From Actinidia chinensis (Eukaryota > Streptophyta > Magnoliopsida > Ericales > Actinidiaceae), in the NCBI GenBank assembly GCA_009663005.1, contig CM018894.1, positions 4,244,907 to 4,267,406 of the forward strand: 22,500 nt of DNA, written 5' to 3'. This document shows positions 1 through 8,900 of the stretch, one piece after another (within the stretch, counting starts at the first letter, position 1; every line of letters begins with the position of its first letter). The translations under genes and the position numbers were made by a program. Below the pieces are notes generated by a model. It was not told where the DNA came from, did no database searches, and was given only the letters and a program-made list of their open reading frames with translations.

Positions 1-980
1 GCCATATGAAATGTTCGGAATTGACCCAAACTTCATTAGGCACGAGCTTAACATCATGCCCGAAGATCGGCCTATAAAGTAATAAGGAAGAAGTTCTGCG
101 GCCAAACACATAGATGCGGTAATAGAGGAGGTTGAGAAGCTGAAAGAGGCAAGTGCAATAACATAGGTTCTTTACCCAAGCTGGTTAGCCAACATAGTGG
201 TAGTAAAGAAGAAAAATGGCAAGTGAAGAGTGTGCATCGATTTCACAAGCCTCAATTGAGCTTATCCAAATGACTACTTCCCCTTGCCAAAAATTGATCA
301 GTTGGTGGATTCAAAATCGAGCCACGCCGAATGAGATTTTTAGTCGAGTACAAAAGGTACCACTAGATAGCATGCACGAGCCGGATTGGAAGAAGGCCAC
401 CTTTATCACTCCTCAAGGCATTTTTTGTTATAAGGTCATGCCTTCGATCTAAATAATGCTATAGCCATGTACCAAAGAATGATCACTAAGATGTTCGGAC
501 GTCTTATATGGAGTACCATGGACACCTACATCGATGGTAGTTAAGAGCAAAGATAAGCGGATCATATGAAGGACCTCGCCTAGGTGTTTTAGATGTTAAA
601 AGAGTACAAGATGAGATTGAATGCGATTAAGTGTGCCTTCAGGGTGAGCTCAAGCAAATTCCTAGGACAATTAGTCACTCGGCGGGAATCAAAGCAAATG
701 CAGAACATATCGTGGCTATTAATGACCTTGAAAGTTTAAAGAATGTGGAGGAGGTGCAAAAGGTAACAAAAATGGATGCAACACTCGACTGTTTCTTTAG
801 TAAGTCTTCTGACAAATGCCGTTCATTTTTTCAACTCCTTCGCAAAAATACAAATTTTTTATGGGACGGAGAGTGCAAGCTCGTGCTCCAACAATTCAAA
901 GAGTACTTGACCAAGCCGCCAATTCTCTCCACCCAGATGAGGGAGAGTTATTCTACGTCTACCTTGCCATATTCGAACAT
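1..980 (+). pseudogene. Tat-lineage Ty3/gypsy reverse transcriptase, copy 1 (broken)
   Basis: Remnant of the RT domain of a plant Ty3/gypsy polyprotein; when intact it would copy element RNA into cDNA. Visible blocks in order: the segment before the fingers (FGIDPNFIRHELN, near 13), LANIVVVKKKNGK (about 187-223), CIDFTSLN (about 233), MHEPD and FCYKVMP (about 372-442), YQRMITKMFG (about 471-500), YID at 527-535, and the connection block with SSDKCRSFFQLLRKNT and LVLQQFKEYLTKPPI (about 807-920). Frames switch several times. Stop codons replace Trp at 224-226 (TGG to TGA) and Arg at 257-259 (CGA in copy 2, TGA here). The catalytic YIDD is damaged: against copy 2, about 5 bp are missing straight after the first Asp, which removes the second Asp and shifts the frame. 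The fragment begins before the window. Assignment to Ty3/gypsy is firm; the Tat assignment rests on the RT-RNase H-integrase arrangement and 3' architecture seen in copy 2. Confidence 0.85.
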
Positions 981-2010
981 GCCGTTAGCTAAGTGTTGCT
1001 AAGGGAAGTAGATGAAAAGTAGCGCCTAATCTACTTCATTAGCAAACATTTACAAATTGCCAAATGAGGTACCTGCCACTAGATAAGCTTGTGTAGGCCC
1101 TAGTCATTACCACATGAAAGCTCATGATCTACTTCTAAGCATACTCAATTGCAGTATACATAAAGTTTTCATTAAAAACACACTGATAAAAGTAGACATG
1201 TCAAGGCAATTATCCAAATGGGTCCTCGAATTCAAATAGTTTGACATCAAATTTCTCCATATAACACAAATAAGGGCCAAGTCTTGACTGATTTTGTTAT
1301 AGAGTTCTCACCCCAAAACAATAAGTCCAGAACCAAGTTACCCTGCATCTGCACACAGTGCGGAAGAGAGCTTGACAGGGACATCAATTATGGTTGAGGT
1401 AACACCTGAGGTTCCTGAGGTTATTAAGAAACTACCTCAAGTTGAAGGAGAACTTGAGGCTGAGGACGTCCCTAGGGTTCTCGAGGTTCTTAAGGAACCA
1501 CCCCAGATTGATCAATCCAAGACCTGGAAGATGTACGTCGTTGGGGCCAAAATTAACCTAGGCGTAGGAGCAGGAGTTGTATTGAAAAGTCCCGAGGGGG
1601 CAGTTTACGAGCACATCCTTAGGTTGAATTTCCTTGTGGCAAATAATGAAGTTGAACACTAATACTTCAATAGCTGGACTACGATCCGTCAGCAAGTTGT
1701 TGGTTCCCGAGCTTCAAAATGGCTAAAAATTTGGCAATAGCCAAGGCTCTCCTCGTAGAATTTTGAGTATTAAAAATCGAGCAAGTGAGGAGAGATTTAA
1801 ATCACATGCAGATGCACTGGCAAGCTTGGCTTCGGCCTTCGAATGAGAGATTGGATGAACCATCTTAGTTGATTTGGTCTTGGTCCCCAACTACAAAATT
1901 CACCAAGAATCCGTTTTAAGCAACTTTGAGCTGGATCTAGCTGAATGGATCTAATAGCGGAGTTTCTATGCCCTGACAAACTTTTAGAGGACAAAAGGGA
2001 GGCTCGCAAG
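981..2010 (+). pseudogene. Tat-lineage RNase H region, copy 1 (broken)
   Basis: Continuation of copy 1 into the RT-RNase H connection and RNase H. A linker rich in Pro, Glu and Val (1372-1510) leads into DQSKTWKMYVVGAK, where the first catalytic Asp of the D-E-D-D set is replaced by Val (1540-1542, GTT; copy 2 has GAT). ANNEVEH follows near 1640 and a stop interrupts at 1660-1662. The last RNase H block, HADALASLASAFE, is intact at 1805-1843 and keeps its Asp (1811-1813), but lies in another frame. An EDKREARK block near 1988-2011 marks the start of the linker to integrase. Similarity to copy 2 then stops, and no integrase follows. Nothing here can be expressed as one protein. Confidence 0.8.
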
Positions 2011-2560
2011 TGCTTGCTCTTTATTTGATATTCTCAAACTTTTGTAGTTCCCAAGCGTACAACATAATAATTGGAAAATTGAAGGTTATATCCATAAGGA
2101 GCTAAGGTTGCAAGTGCAAAAATTATAAAAATATGGTTTTAAGATTTATGCAAGATTAATTAATGTGGACTGAGAGATGTAACCAGTATATGTAAAAGGC
2201 ATGGTCCAAGTACCTAGTCCATTTTCCTAACTTAGATGTTCTAGTTTTTTCTCTTTTACTTGTACTCAATCAAATCTCTATGGTAAGATGATTTGGTTGA
2301 AAGATATTGCAATAAAAATATATTTTATGTCTAAAGACGTGTTTATGAAATTGATAATAGATTTGTATAATATTTCAAATACTTAGAATGCAAGAGATCT
2401 AAGCATTATTTGTACCAAGTAATCTTGTTAATAAATAATCAAAGATGTGTATAATTTCAAGTTTTGATTTTGAAAATACTAGTAATCAATCCTAAACAAA
2501 CATTGAAATCAGTAAGAGGGAGAGAAAAAACTAGTTCATTCTAAGGGTTTGAAGATGACA
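2011..2560. other. Non-coding AT-rich stretch, nothing recognised
   Basis: AT-rich sequence with stops in all frames, after similarity between copy 1 and the Tat pol region ends near 2010. I recognise no protein block, terminal repeat or RNA gene. It may be the left part of the LTR-bearing unit that follows, or old sequence around it. Confidence 0.4.
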
Positions 2561-3591
2561 TAGTCCTTGGACCAAGTCTACGGGTTTAACCTTCCATGGG
2601 TGTAGAAGACTTAATCATATATGATAAATAAACCATTAAACCACAATAAATTAACACAATTCTAGGAAAGAAAGGAAATTCAAAGCTTAAACAAATGAAC
2701 TTACAACCATTTAATAAAGTGGCATCAATGAATTACAAGTCTTGAAATTGGGACAAGAGCTCTCTTCTTCCCTCTCAATTCTCTCTACCTATTAGATAGA
2801 AAACTAAAATTCAAAGCTATAAGGAAAATGAAAAATGGAAAATTGTGTAAAATGAAAGAACTTCAAAGCTACGAAATCTCCATAAAAAGTGCATCTAAAC
2901 TTGGACCAAAAAGTTTTTTTATTTCTAAGATTACAACCTTATTTATAAAACTTGGAATAGGAGGGAATGAAAGGACCAAAATGCCTTAAAATGGCAGCCT
3001 TTGATGCTGACTTTGGTGCTTTGCCGCCTTACTTCCTGTTGGGATCCTTCCTTCATCCTTAGGTTTTCAGTTGAGCCAGGGGATTCCTCAACCGGTTGAG
3101 GTCTTGCCCTGTTTCTGTCCTGCTTCAAGGTTCAACCGGTTGGGCTTTGTCTTCATTAAGTTGAATATGGCGATTCGAGGCTTTTATTCTAGTTGAACTG
3201 GTTGACCACAAAGTTCAATAGGTTGAGGATGGAAATTTGGGCTTATGCTTCAATTGTATTGGTTGAACTCAAAGTTCAACCAGTTGAGGATGGTTGTTTG
3301 AGGATTCTTCTTCAATTATATCAGTTGAGCCTATTCTTTTAATGACTTTTGTTCACCTTGGACCGGTTGACCTTATAAGTTCACCCCGTTGACTCTGGAA
3401 AATGCTCAGCGCCTTCACTCCCGATTATTTCCATCTCGCCTCTTGCGATCTCCTTAATGCTCCATTTGATCTGAAAAATAATTTAACCCACTTGCGCCAA
3501 AGAATGGTTAAGTTGAACATATAATATGCATAATAATGATAAAATGTGGGAGAATTCGATTGGTAAATAGCAAGATAATGTGTGAATCACA
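2561..3591 (-). repeat. Probable LTR of another Ty3/gypsy-type element (left edge unresolved)
   Basis: Read on the minus strand, the purine tract GACGAAGGGG (3592-3601) is followed at once by TGTGATTCACAC (3580-3591), the arrangement expected at a polypurine tract and the TG start of a 3' LTR. The sequence just outside, GGGACTAGCAAAACTCAAG on the minus strand, resembles a tract often found beside LTRs of plant Athila-like elements; that comparison is from memory. The body is non-coding and contains the 61-bp palindromic repeats. I could not find the other LTR, target duplications or an Athila coding domain. The left edge given is a guess and the class is an inference. Confidence 0.4.
3067..3395. 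repeat. Degenerate 61-bp tandem repeat built on the palindrome TCAACCGGTTGA
   Basis: At least eight versions of a palindromic motif lie in about 330 bp. The best is a perfect 16-bp inverted repeat, CCTCAACCGGTTGAGG, at 3086-3101. Others include CAACCGGTTG (3133-3142), TTGAACTGGTTGACC (about 3193), TTCAATAGGTTGAGG (about 3214), ATTGGTTGAACTC (about 3258), TTCAACCAGTTGAGG (about 3275), ATCAGTTGAGCC (about 3319), GACCGGTTGACC (3361-3372) and TTCACCCCGTTGAC (about 3380). Equivalent motifs from 3135 to 3317 recur every 60-61 bp, with two palindromes per unit. The open frame here on the minus strand is a by-product of the repeat and shows no protein signature. Confidence 0.75.
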
Positions 3592-3605
3592 CCCCTTCGT
3601 CTTGA
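3592..3605 (-). promoter_or_regulatory. Polypurine-tract-like sequence beside the putative LTR
   Basis: On the minus strand this reads CTCAAGACGAAGGGG and directly abuts TGTGATTC. In an LTR element such a tract primes plus-strand DNA synthesis, so it places the element's interior on the right (3606 onward) and its 3' LTR on the left. Supported only by composition and position. Confidence 0.4.
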
Positions 3606-4470
3606 GTTTTGCTAGTCCCTTAGAAAATTAATCTCAACATAGAATTCTGAATCAATCAGTGGTTTTAGAACTACTTTACAGTACGGCATGCTCGAAACCT
3701 ATCTAATTACACAACAAGGATGCAAAATTTTGAGAAATCTTGTTATAGGCAAAATTCAATTACAACCAAACAATGTATCTTTAAGCTTAGTCAAGCATAC
3801 CATGCATTCAATACACCCATTCAAATCGAGTCTCAACTTCAAGCCTTATAAGGGGTGTGTCACTCATAACAAAAATCACACAATAAGAAAATAAGCACAA
3901 AACCCACAAACATGCTTTGACAGATGAATATAACAAGGAATCCAAAGAATTTACATGTTTTATTAGAGTCCAATATAAAGAATATATATTCTATTTTACG
4001 AGCAATAAAGAGAATGCACAAAATTATAGGCATAAATAAGTCATAAAGGAAACCATTATATTTAATTCACAACCGATGGCACCACTAGAGTTAACTTGGT
4101 CTTCTTGTCTTGTAATGACATTTGGTGCACAAAAACTGGTCATACCAAAAATGAATGGCAACATACAATGTAGTGTGGACTGTTACCCAGAAATTGCTTC
4201 CATCCAATCCATTGTACTACTACTAAAAAACACAACAAAAAGAAAATACTAACACTACTATACACCATAAGCATCATCGTCATTCTCTCATTCTTCTTCT
4301 TCATCACCCTTCTCCTCTACATAGGACATGTCAGTCTACTATTCAGTCGCTTTTATATTGAAAGACATTTGTCTACTCAGCTTGTTCTATTTTTTGATTA
4401 TGTATGATTGGTGGTAGAGAATTCTCTTCATAAACTCCTCAATTTTGGCTTTCTAAGATTTGTGTTTCAT
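3606..4470. other. Non-coding AT-rich stretch, possible internal remnant
   Basis: No recognisable protein domain on either strand. If the LTR call on the left is right, this is the 3' untranslated interior of that minus-strand element. A 68-codon open frame on the plus strand (3688-3894) is low-complexity and lacks any known motif, so I do not call it a gene. Confidence 0.35.
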
Positions 4471-4710
4471 TTAAGGAGGCCTTGTGGCGGTGGAGGAGCA
4501 AAGAGTGGGAACGAGAGCAGCTCTAAGGCCATAAGACATGGTCATGCTCTTGTGGATCAAAGCTAGTGTAAGAGGCCCCACGGGTGGTTTGGTGCTTTTA
4601 TCCTCCTCAAAGGGAACTTTGACCGTTGCACACATTGCGATTACCGTGGCCACAAATGGAAGATTCACCCTCAAAAGAGTGTGTTCTTTAAACCCCACCA
4701 TCTTTTCCAT
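4471..4710 (-). CDS. Unrecognised 79-codon open frame in a GC-richer island
   Basis: An ATG-to-stop frame of 79 codons, with an overlapping plus-strand frame (4538-4729) that is also open. The interval is visibly richer in G and C than its flanks and is the only such island between the two Tat copies. The predicted peptide begins MEKMVGFKEHTLLRVNLPFV, then has a short hydrophobic stretch (about residues 14-28), an acidic EEDKS patch and a TKPPVGPLTLALIHKS block. I recognise no family. It could be an exon fragment of a captured or dead host gene, part of the neighbouring element's 3' interior, or a chance open frame. There is no sign of a promoter or splice site good enough to choose. Confidence 0.2.
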   Translation of the reverse strand: MEKMVGFKEHTLLRVNLPFVATVIAMCATVKVPFEEDKSTKPPVGPLTLALIHKSMTMSYGLRAALVPTLCSSTATRPP

Positions 4711-4754
4711 ATGTACTAGGCAATATTAACCACAACTTGGTTCATCATTACATA

Positions 4755-5505
4755 CAAAACTTTTGCCTCAATTAACATAATGGTGGTAAATAAGAAAAAT
4801 AGAAAGTGGAGAGTGTTTGTCGATTTCACAAGTCTTAATCGAGCTTGTGCGAAAGACTACTTCCCTTTTCCAATGATTGATAATCTAGTGGATTCAACCT
4901 CAGGCCATGCTCACATGAGCTTAAGGCATTTTTTGTTACAAGGCATGCCTTTCGGGTTGAAGAATATTGGGACCACATACCAAAGAATGATTAACAAGAT
5001 GTTTGGGCATCTTATGGGATACCATGGATGCCTACATCGATGATATGGTGGTCAAAAACAAATAAGAATGAGACCATATGAGTGACCTTGCCGAGGTGTT
5101 TGAGATCTTAAAGAAGCATAAGCTGAGACTAAACACGGTTAAGGGTTCCTTCGGAGTTAGCTCAGGAAAATACCTAGGACACTTAGTCACTTGGCAATGA
5201 ATCAAGGCAAATCCTAAACAGATTGTGGCCATAAAGGACCTTGTGAGTCCAAGAATTGTGAATGAGGTTTACAAGCTAACTGGGATGGTGACAACACTCA
5301 ATCATTTCATCAGTAAGTCTTATGATAAATGCCGCCCATTTTTTCAAATCCTTCGCAAAAGTACCAAGTTTGGGGGAGACGAGTACGAGCTCGTGCTCCA
5401 ACAGTTCAAGGAGTATTTGACCAAACCACCACATCACTCTACCCCAGATGAGGAAAAGTTACTCTATGCCTATCTCGCCACCTCTGAGCATGCCATTAGC
5501 TAGGT
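4755..5505 (+). pseudogene. Reverse transcriptase of Tat copy 2 (broken)
   Basis: RT remnant in several frames. An open segment at 4780-5043 carries MVVNKKNRKWRVFVDFTSLN, then AKDYFPFP, IDNLVDST, GMPFGLKNIG and YQRMINKMFG. Between GHAHMS and the GMPFG block about 75 bp found in copy 1 are absent; that segment normally carries the FMDA/SGY motif with the first catalytic Asp. The YIDD box survives at 5033-5044 but lies one frame away, consistent with loss of two bases just upstream. Palm and thumb sequence follows ([16 protein letters not shown], then [10 protein letters not shown]), with a stop at 5198-5200. The connection at 5225-5503 contains KLTGMVTTLNHFISKS, DKCRPFFQILRK and LVLQQFKEYLTKPP. 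Missing a catalytic segment and frame-shifted, it cannot be active. Confidence 0.88.
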
Positions 5506-6340
5506 GTTGCGATCTACTTCTTTAGCAAGACATTCATGAACTGCCAAACGAGGTGCCTACTTCTAGAGAATCTTATTCTTGCCCTTGCCTTGGTCGTTAC
5601 TTCAAGAAAGCCCGTGCAATATTTTCAAGCCCACCCAATTACAATATATACCGAGTTTCCCTTAAAGAATATGTCCATGAAGGTAGACTTGCCCGAGAGA
5701 ATATCCAAATGGGTTGTTGAGCTTGGATATTCTGGCATTAAGTTTCTTTTGAGGTAGCGATTAAGGGCTAGGTCTTGTCTAATTTTGTTGCAGTTCTCAC
5801 CTTGAACTGTGAATCTAGAACCAGGCTATCCCAATTCTGCACATAAGGGAGAAAAAAGCTCGACGGGAATTCCAATAACAATCGAGATTACACTAATGGC
5901 TGAAAATATCCTTAAGGGTCCCGAGGTTTGTTAGAAACCACCTTAGATTGATCAGTCCAAGGATTGGAAAATGTATGTGGATGGGGCCAAGAATAGTCTA
6001 GGTACAGGAGTAGGTGTAGTGCTGAAAATCCCGAAGGAGCAGTTTTTAAAACACTACCTCAGGCTAAATTTCCCCACGATAAACAATGTAGAAAAATATG
6101 AATCATTCATAGCTAGATTCAGATTTGCCAATAAGCTACAGATACTTGAGATCAATATCTTTTGTGACTCAAAATTGGTGGTCAATCAATTCATGGGAGA
6201 GTTTGAAGCTCGGAGCACCAAAATGGCAAAATACTTAGCAAGTAACAAAGTCTCTTCTTAGAGACTTCTGAGATGTGAAAGTCAAACAAGTGGGAAGAGA
6301 TCTGAATTCGCATGCAAATGTACTGGCAAGCTTGACATCA
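5506..6340 (+). pseudogene. Connection and RNase H of Tat copy 2 (broken, catalytic changes)
   Basis: The connection block (5536-5757) shows LALALVVTSRK, YFQAHPITIYTEFPL and ISKWVVELGYSGIKF, the tether between RT and RNase H. RNase H, which degrades the RNA strand of the hybrid, starts at DQSKDWKMYVDGAKN. Of its four acidic catalytic positions, the first Asp (5980-5982) and third Asp (IFCDSKLV, 6166-6168) remain. The Glu position reads Lys (6094-6096, in NNVEKYESF) and the last Asp, in HADALA-type sequence, reads Asn (HANVLASL, 6317-6319). Both losses are single G-to-A changes if the ancestor had GAA/GAG and GAT. A stop at 6259-6261 and a frame change separate the last block from the rest. 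Confidence 0.85.
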
Positions 6341-6373
6341 GTTTTTAAAGGATAAATCAAATGAGTCATCACA

Positions 6374-7678
6374 ATGGACTTTGTCTCGGTCCAGAACTAT
6401 AAAACTCATCAAGAGTCCATTTTTTGCAACACAAAGTTGGGATCGAGCTGGATGGATTCAATTGTAGATTTTCTATGCCATGAAAAGCTACCAGAGGATA
6501 AGAGAGAAGTGCCCAAGCTCCATACTAAGACAACACGTCTTTGGCTTTTCCCAATGGGAACTTGTATAAGAAGGCTTACCAGGGCCTTATCTGTTATGCA
6601 CACACCTGAGCTTAGTGAAAGATGTTTTCTTTAAGATTCATGAAGGAGTTTGTGGACTACACTCTGAGATAGATTGTTGGCACATCGAGCTTTGACGCAA
6701 GGGTATTGGTTGCTATACATGCAAAAAGACGCCCAATTGTATGTTCGCAAATGCATAAAATTTCAACGTTTTCCCCCCTCATTCACCAACTAGCTAGAGA
6801 TTTGACCCTGCTTACCAATCCATGGCCCTTTGTTTAATGGGGGATGGACATAGTAGGGGTATTTTCCCCATCTCTAGGAAACAAAAAGGTTTTTCTAGTT
6901 ACAGCAGATTATTTCACCAAATTGGTTGACGTTGAACCGTTGGTCCAAATCAGATTGGTTGACATAATTAAGTTCATATGCAACAATATTCTATCTTGGT
7001 TCGGCATCCCCAAAGCTTTCATGTCAAATAACGGAACCCAGTTTGTAAGCCAAGAAGTCAAAAAGTAGTTGTACAAGCTTAAGATTGAGTTTTATAATTC
7101 AAAGCTAAGCTACCCTCAGTGAAATGGCCAGGATGAGGCATCTAGCAAGACAATCATTAATGGGATCAAGAAGAGGTTCGAAAAAGACAAAGACAAATGG
7201 GTTGAGGAATTACCGAGCATATTGTGGGCCTACCAAACTATACCGCGAAAAGCAACGAACAAACGTTTTATCTTTGGCTTTCGGTTTTGAAGTTATAATC
7301 CCACTGGAGGAGGTTGGGTTATCCACAATCTGAACTAAAACCTATGATGATGAACGAATACCGAGGTGCTGGCTTGAGACATTACCTCTTTGAAGAAAAA
7401 AGAAAATATGCACTCATACGAATGGCAAGCTACTAGAAGCAACTCGCCAAATCATACATCCAGAAAGTCCAACACAATGAGTTTTTGGTTGACAACCTCA
7501 TTTAAAGGTTGTTGGGAATACAAAGGACCCAGTGGACAGAAAGCTTGGCTCAAACTAGGAAGATCCATAAAAAGTCATTAAGCTCGCTAGCAAAGGAGCT
7601 TACAATCTTAAATACCTAAAAGATAAGTATGTTCCAAGATCTTGGAACTCTAACACCTTGAGAAGATTTTACCAGTGA
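6374..7678 (+). pseudogene. Integrase of Tat copy 2 (broken; D,D35E spacing still readable)
   Basis: Linker DFLCHEKLPEDKRE (about 6460-6510) leads into the zinc-binding N-terminus. IHEGVCGLHSE is present near 6635-6665, but the CxxC pair reads CIKF (Cys to Phe at 6761-6763). The catalytic core opens at MDIVGVFSPSLG, with the first Asp at 6847-6849. The second catalytic Asp is Asn (MSNNGTQF, 7027-7029). The Glu is present at 7135-7137 in NGQDEASSK, exactly 35 codons after the second position and in the same frame, although stops interrupt at 7066-7068 and 7120-7122. Core end and C-terminal region: KWVEELPSILWAYQT, then GAYNLKYLKDKYVPRSWN and LRRFYQ with a natural-looking stop at 7676-7678. The chain ends where Tat integrases usually end, with no chromodomain. 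Confidence 0.88.
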
Positions 7679-7984
7679 TCCTGTAATTGCATAATTTGTG
7701 TACCGAGCTACTGAACATTAAATATTGTAATTGTATTTGATCAATGTAATCTTTGAGTTGGTAATATCATTGTTGTTTTACATACTATGCATTCCACTCT
7801 ACGTTAGTTGCCCTACCCAAAGGTTTTTGAAGCTTGCAAAAAATTTTGCTGAGTATTGAAAATAAATTTTACCTCAATTATAAAGAACTACACTTCTTGA
7901 ATATCAAAATTTTTTAAGTGTGAAAAATTTGGGTTAGTACTAAACTACTGGAAATGAGATGTGAACCTTATTTTCCTGAGTGGC

Positions 7985-8119
7985 GAGCTCAAGATGTCTT
8001 AAACCAATCACGAGACTATTCGCCGAAGAGCTCAAACACGAGGCCTGAGATGTCTTAAGTAAAGCGCAAGACTACTCACCACACTACCTGAGCATCGAGC
8101 TCACGGTGTCTTAAACATT
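7985..8119 (+). repeat. 56-bp tandem repeat, about 2.4 copies
   Basis: The block GATGTCTTAA plus about 46 bp recurs at 7993, 8049 and 8105 (the last as GGTGTCTTAA), giving an exact 56-bp period. The first two units share GATGTCTTAA, then a ten-base variable part, then GAGACTATTCGCC versus AAGACTACTCACC. CGAGCTCA precedes units one and three. Short tandem repeats in the 3' untranslated part are a known habit of Tat/Ogre-type elements. Confidence 0.75.
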
Positions 8120-8271
8120 AAATTGCAATTCAAAGTTAAACAAAATTTCGCAAAGGCATGCAGGAATATAGGCTAAACATGAGCTGGAAAAGCAATCAAA
8201 ATCATTCACAGTACTACAAAATATAAATGAAAAGTGATTGCTCTTGACAGGACTTGTTCAAAGACTTAGTT

Positions 8272-8311
8272 ACAAATTTTTGAGTTCAGATCACAAGTTT
8301 TTGAGTTCAGA
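8272..8311 (+). repeat. 21-bp tandem duplication
   Basis: ACAAATTTTTGAGTTCAGA (8272-8290) is followed by ACAAGTTTTTGAGTTCAGA (8293-8311), one mismatch and 21 bp apart. It lies just beyond the stop codon of the antisense gene. Confidence 0.8.
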
Positions 8312-8338
8312 CCGACAAACTTTGGTGTCAAATTAACG

Positions 8339-8900
8339 TCACTCTTCTGGGAAGTTTTTTAATGAATTGACAGCTTCCTTATCAGCCTTTTTGTCTACCT
8401 CCTTCTTGGCAATGTCCACCTGCATATTGCCATTACCCGATGGCTCGGTGTTGTCATCCTACACCTCATCACCTTCCGCAGGCTGTTTCAAGTACTCCTA
8501 ATCAAAGCCTAGGAGAAAGATTAGTGAGTAAGGTTAAGCTCAAGGATCGGGGTATACCACCGGTGGACGAGCTGTAGACCAGGATGGATGGTCAAAGGTT
8601 GTGCCGAGCTCCTTTAGATAGGCTAGCCAACATACATAAAAGGTCTCCTCTCTGTCATGGATAGCATCACGGACGTAGAAGTCACCAACTCTAAATGAGT
8701 TGGTACTCAAGCCCATAATCTATTTGTCTAAGCTTGACAATCTCCTCATCTTCCTTTTTTAAGTCCCTGGCAGCAACTATGAGCTCCTGATCCCTTTTCT
8801 TCAGATTACCTTCTAGGATGGTGGCCTTTTTCTAAGACTTCTTCAAATAATTTAGAAGTTTCTTCTCGCACTCATAATTCATCACCGATCTATAGAGATC
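8339..8900 (-). pseudogene. Antisense accessory gene of Tat copy 2, last exon
   Basis: Begins after a clear splice acceptor and ends at TGA (8341-8339). Reading inward: DLYRSVMNYECEKKLLNY, then a Lys/Glu-rich segment (KKATILEGNLKKRDQELI, LKKEDEEIVKLRQ) with coiled-coil character, then, after a one-base frame slip near 8690, VGDFYVRDAIHDREETFYVC and WLAYLKELGTTFDHPSW. A Pro-rich part (ARPPVVYPDP, LLGFD.EYLKQPAEGDE) and a charged tail (DIAKKEVDKKADKEA, NFPEE) close it. Stops occur in the coiled coil, in the Pro-rich part and in the tail, so it is dead. Blocks of this kind are typical, as I remember them, of the extra antisense reading frame in Tat-type elements; its biochemical role is unknown to me. 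Confidence 0.6.

Larger units (their letters stand above)
7679..8338 (+). other. 3' spacer of Tat copy 2 between pol and the antisense gene
   Basis: Non-coding AT-rich sequence with no protein block on either strand. It holds the 56-bp repeat array and a 21-bp tandem duplication listed separately. The convergent antisense gene ends at 8339, so both transcription units would terminate in or near this spacer. Confidence 0.6.

Noticed and set aside
1797..2009. Minus-strand open frame of 70 codons
   Set aside because: It is antisense to the HADALASLASAFE and EDKREARK blocks of RNase H copy 1 and has no signature of its own.
6409..6603. Minus-strand open frame of 64 codons
   Set aside because: Shadow of the integrase linker of Tat copy 2.
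8509..8580. A further intron in the last antisense exon, suggested by an acceptor-like TTTCTCCTAG
   Set aside because: The frame reads PDP, two stops close together, then PYSLIFLLGFD and EYLKQP without shifting, so this is continuous coding sequence with point mutations.
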